This document shows, piece by piece, positions 63,519 to 64,000 of a stretch of 64,000 bases of DNA. The stretch comes from HKCCE3408 sp039183205. GTDB taxonomy: Bacteria > Pseudomonadota > Alphaproteobacteria > Rhodobacterales > Rhodobacteraceae. The notes under the pieces are model-generated. The model saw only the letters and a list, made by a program, of their open reading frames with translations, searched no databases and had not been told where the DNA came from. Position numbers and translations under genes: made by a program. Where the stretch lies: the NCBI GenBank assembly GCA_039183205.1, contig JBCDBR010000014.1, forward strand, positions 1-64,000, written 5' to 3'. How positions within the stretch are numbered: the first letter of the stretch is position 1; each line of letters begins with the position of its first letter.

Positions 63519-64000
63519 CTATCCCGTGTGAAACAGGGACTGGAAAAATCTCGGATCGAGGCTGGTGGTCTCGAACGTATCGCCTTCGGTCAGCACGCTG
63601 ACCGCATCATGGCTGTGCAGACTTTCCTGATGGCTGGCAGCGACGCGGAAATCGCGCACCCTCGGATCGGCCTGCAAGACACCGGCAAAGAGCCGTGCCG
63701 CATCTTCGACAAAGATCGGATTGGCGGCATTCAGTTCGGCAAAAGCCTGTTCGTCCTCGCGCTTCACCATCACTTGGGTCTCGGTCGGGACCGCCGCCCG
63801 CGCCAGTTCGATTAGATCCTCGAACCACATACAACCGCCCTCGCCCGACAATTCCACCGAGAGCCGCGCGACAGATCGCTGCGAATGCGGCGTGGCGAGC
63901 TGCCCGCGCATGGCGCGTGCATGTTCAGACAATTCCAGCGAGCACGGGCAGGTCGACGAATACACGTAGTCGAGGTGCACGATCTTGCGCCGCACGCCGT
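63519..64000 (-). CDS. folE2: GTP cyclohydrolase FolE2 (partial, C-terminal part)
   Basis: Reading frame open to the right edge; about 160 residues seen, roughly half of the family's ~300-365. The zinc/catalytic Cys motif SSTCPCS is seen, with FEDLIELARAAVPTETQVMVK and HSHDAVS, all typical of FolE2 (GCYH-IB), which makes dihydroneopterin triphosphate for folate and queuosine. Confidence 0.93.
   Translation of the reverse strand, partial: GVRRKIVHLDYVYSSTCPCSLELSEHARAMRGQLATPHSQRSVARLSVELSGEGGCMWFEDLIELARAAVPTETQVMVKREDEQAFAELNAANPIFVEDAARLFAGVLQADPRVRDFRVAASHQESLHSHDAVSVLTEGDTFETTSLDPRFFQSLFHTG

Overview
The window looks like chromosomal DNA of a GC-rich alphaproteobacterium of the Rhodobacterales (Roseobacter/Rhodobacteraceae type). 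Indicators are a GapR/DUF2312 nucleoid protein, the ccmABCDG order known from Rhodobacter helABCDX, a VPLPA-type C-terminal sorting signal, AcnA next to the ccm operon, BolA divergent from a J-domain protein, FolE2, SdhE, a DUF6314 protein, paired thiosulfate-transporter halves and an ATP-dependent ligase/exonuclease pair. No phage, insertion sequence, CRISPR array or rRNA was seen. One tRNA (Thr-UGU) is present. The assignment is an inference from gene content.

Layout. 1-3.3 kb, minus strand: an unusual redox operon with a ThDP-dependent (pyruvate-oxidase-like) enzyme that carries an N-terminal Rieske domain, a small membrane protein, and a ferric-reductase-type membrane cytochrome that carries a C-terminal Rieske domain and runs off the left edge. 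3.5-8.5 kb, plus strand: a FAD amine oxidase with hydantoinase/oxoprolinase A and B subunits. 8.9-13.5 kb: YrbL-like protein, a lipoprotein, a VPLPA-CTERM protein, tRNA-Thr, a sulfotransferase-like protein, GapR and small proteins. 14.1-16.3 kb: a sulfur module (two YeeE/YedE halves and a TIGR01244 sulfurtransferase/phosphatase) followed by an EamA transporter. 16.3-21.8 kb: DUF1223, an isoprenylcysteine-methyltransferase-like protein and a surface-glycan cluster (two FkbM methyltransferases, one of them broken, two GT25 and one GT4 glycosyltransferases). 21.9-27.7 kb: acnA and divergent ccmABCDG. 27.8-33.8 kb: a VHL-beta-domain secreted protein, a SAM methyltransferase divergent from a LysR regulator, an aminotransferase, an XRE regulator with sdhE, and a MarR-type regulator. 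34-40 kb: purB, an orphan fliG, DNA exonuclease plus ATP-dependent ligase, and a membrane protein. 40.2-46 kb, minus strand: a glyoxylate/malate synthase G operon (glcB, GlcG/HbpS-like, RidA, a C26 amidohydrolase), then photolyase with a coupled 56-residue DUF2256 protein. 46-56 kb: pepN, an acyltransferase, two paralogous lytic transglycosylases, an RTX protein and gatB. 56.1-64 kb: a regulator-like protein with six near-identical 50-residue TPR units, a beta-barrel candidate, DUF4177, BolA, a J-domain protein, a zinc-ribbon membrane protein, trkH and partial folE2.

Functional links. CcmA-D and CcmG work together in cytochrome c maturation. GlcB uses glyoxylate, and its downstream genes look like damage-control or accessory functions. 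SdhE flavinylates succinate dehydrogenase, and with AcnA and GlcB it serves central carbon metabolism. The exonuclease and ligase form a DNA-repair pair, and the photolyase adds light repair. The most unusual points are the Rieske-ThDP fusion operon, the XRE/TPR protein with recently homogenised repeats, the bacterial VHL-beta domain, the orphan FliG, and two broken genes in a generally compact region.
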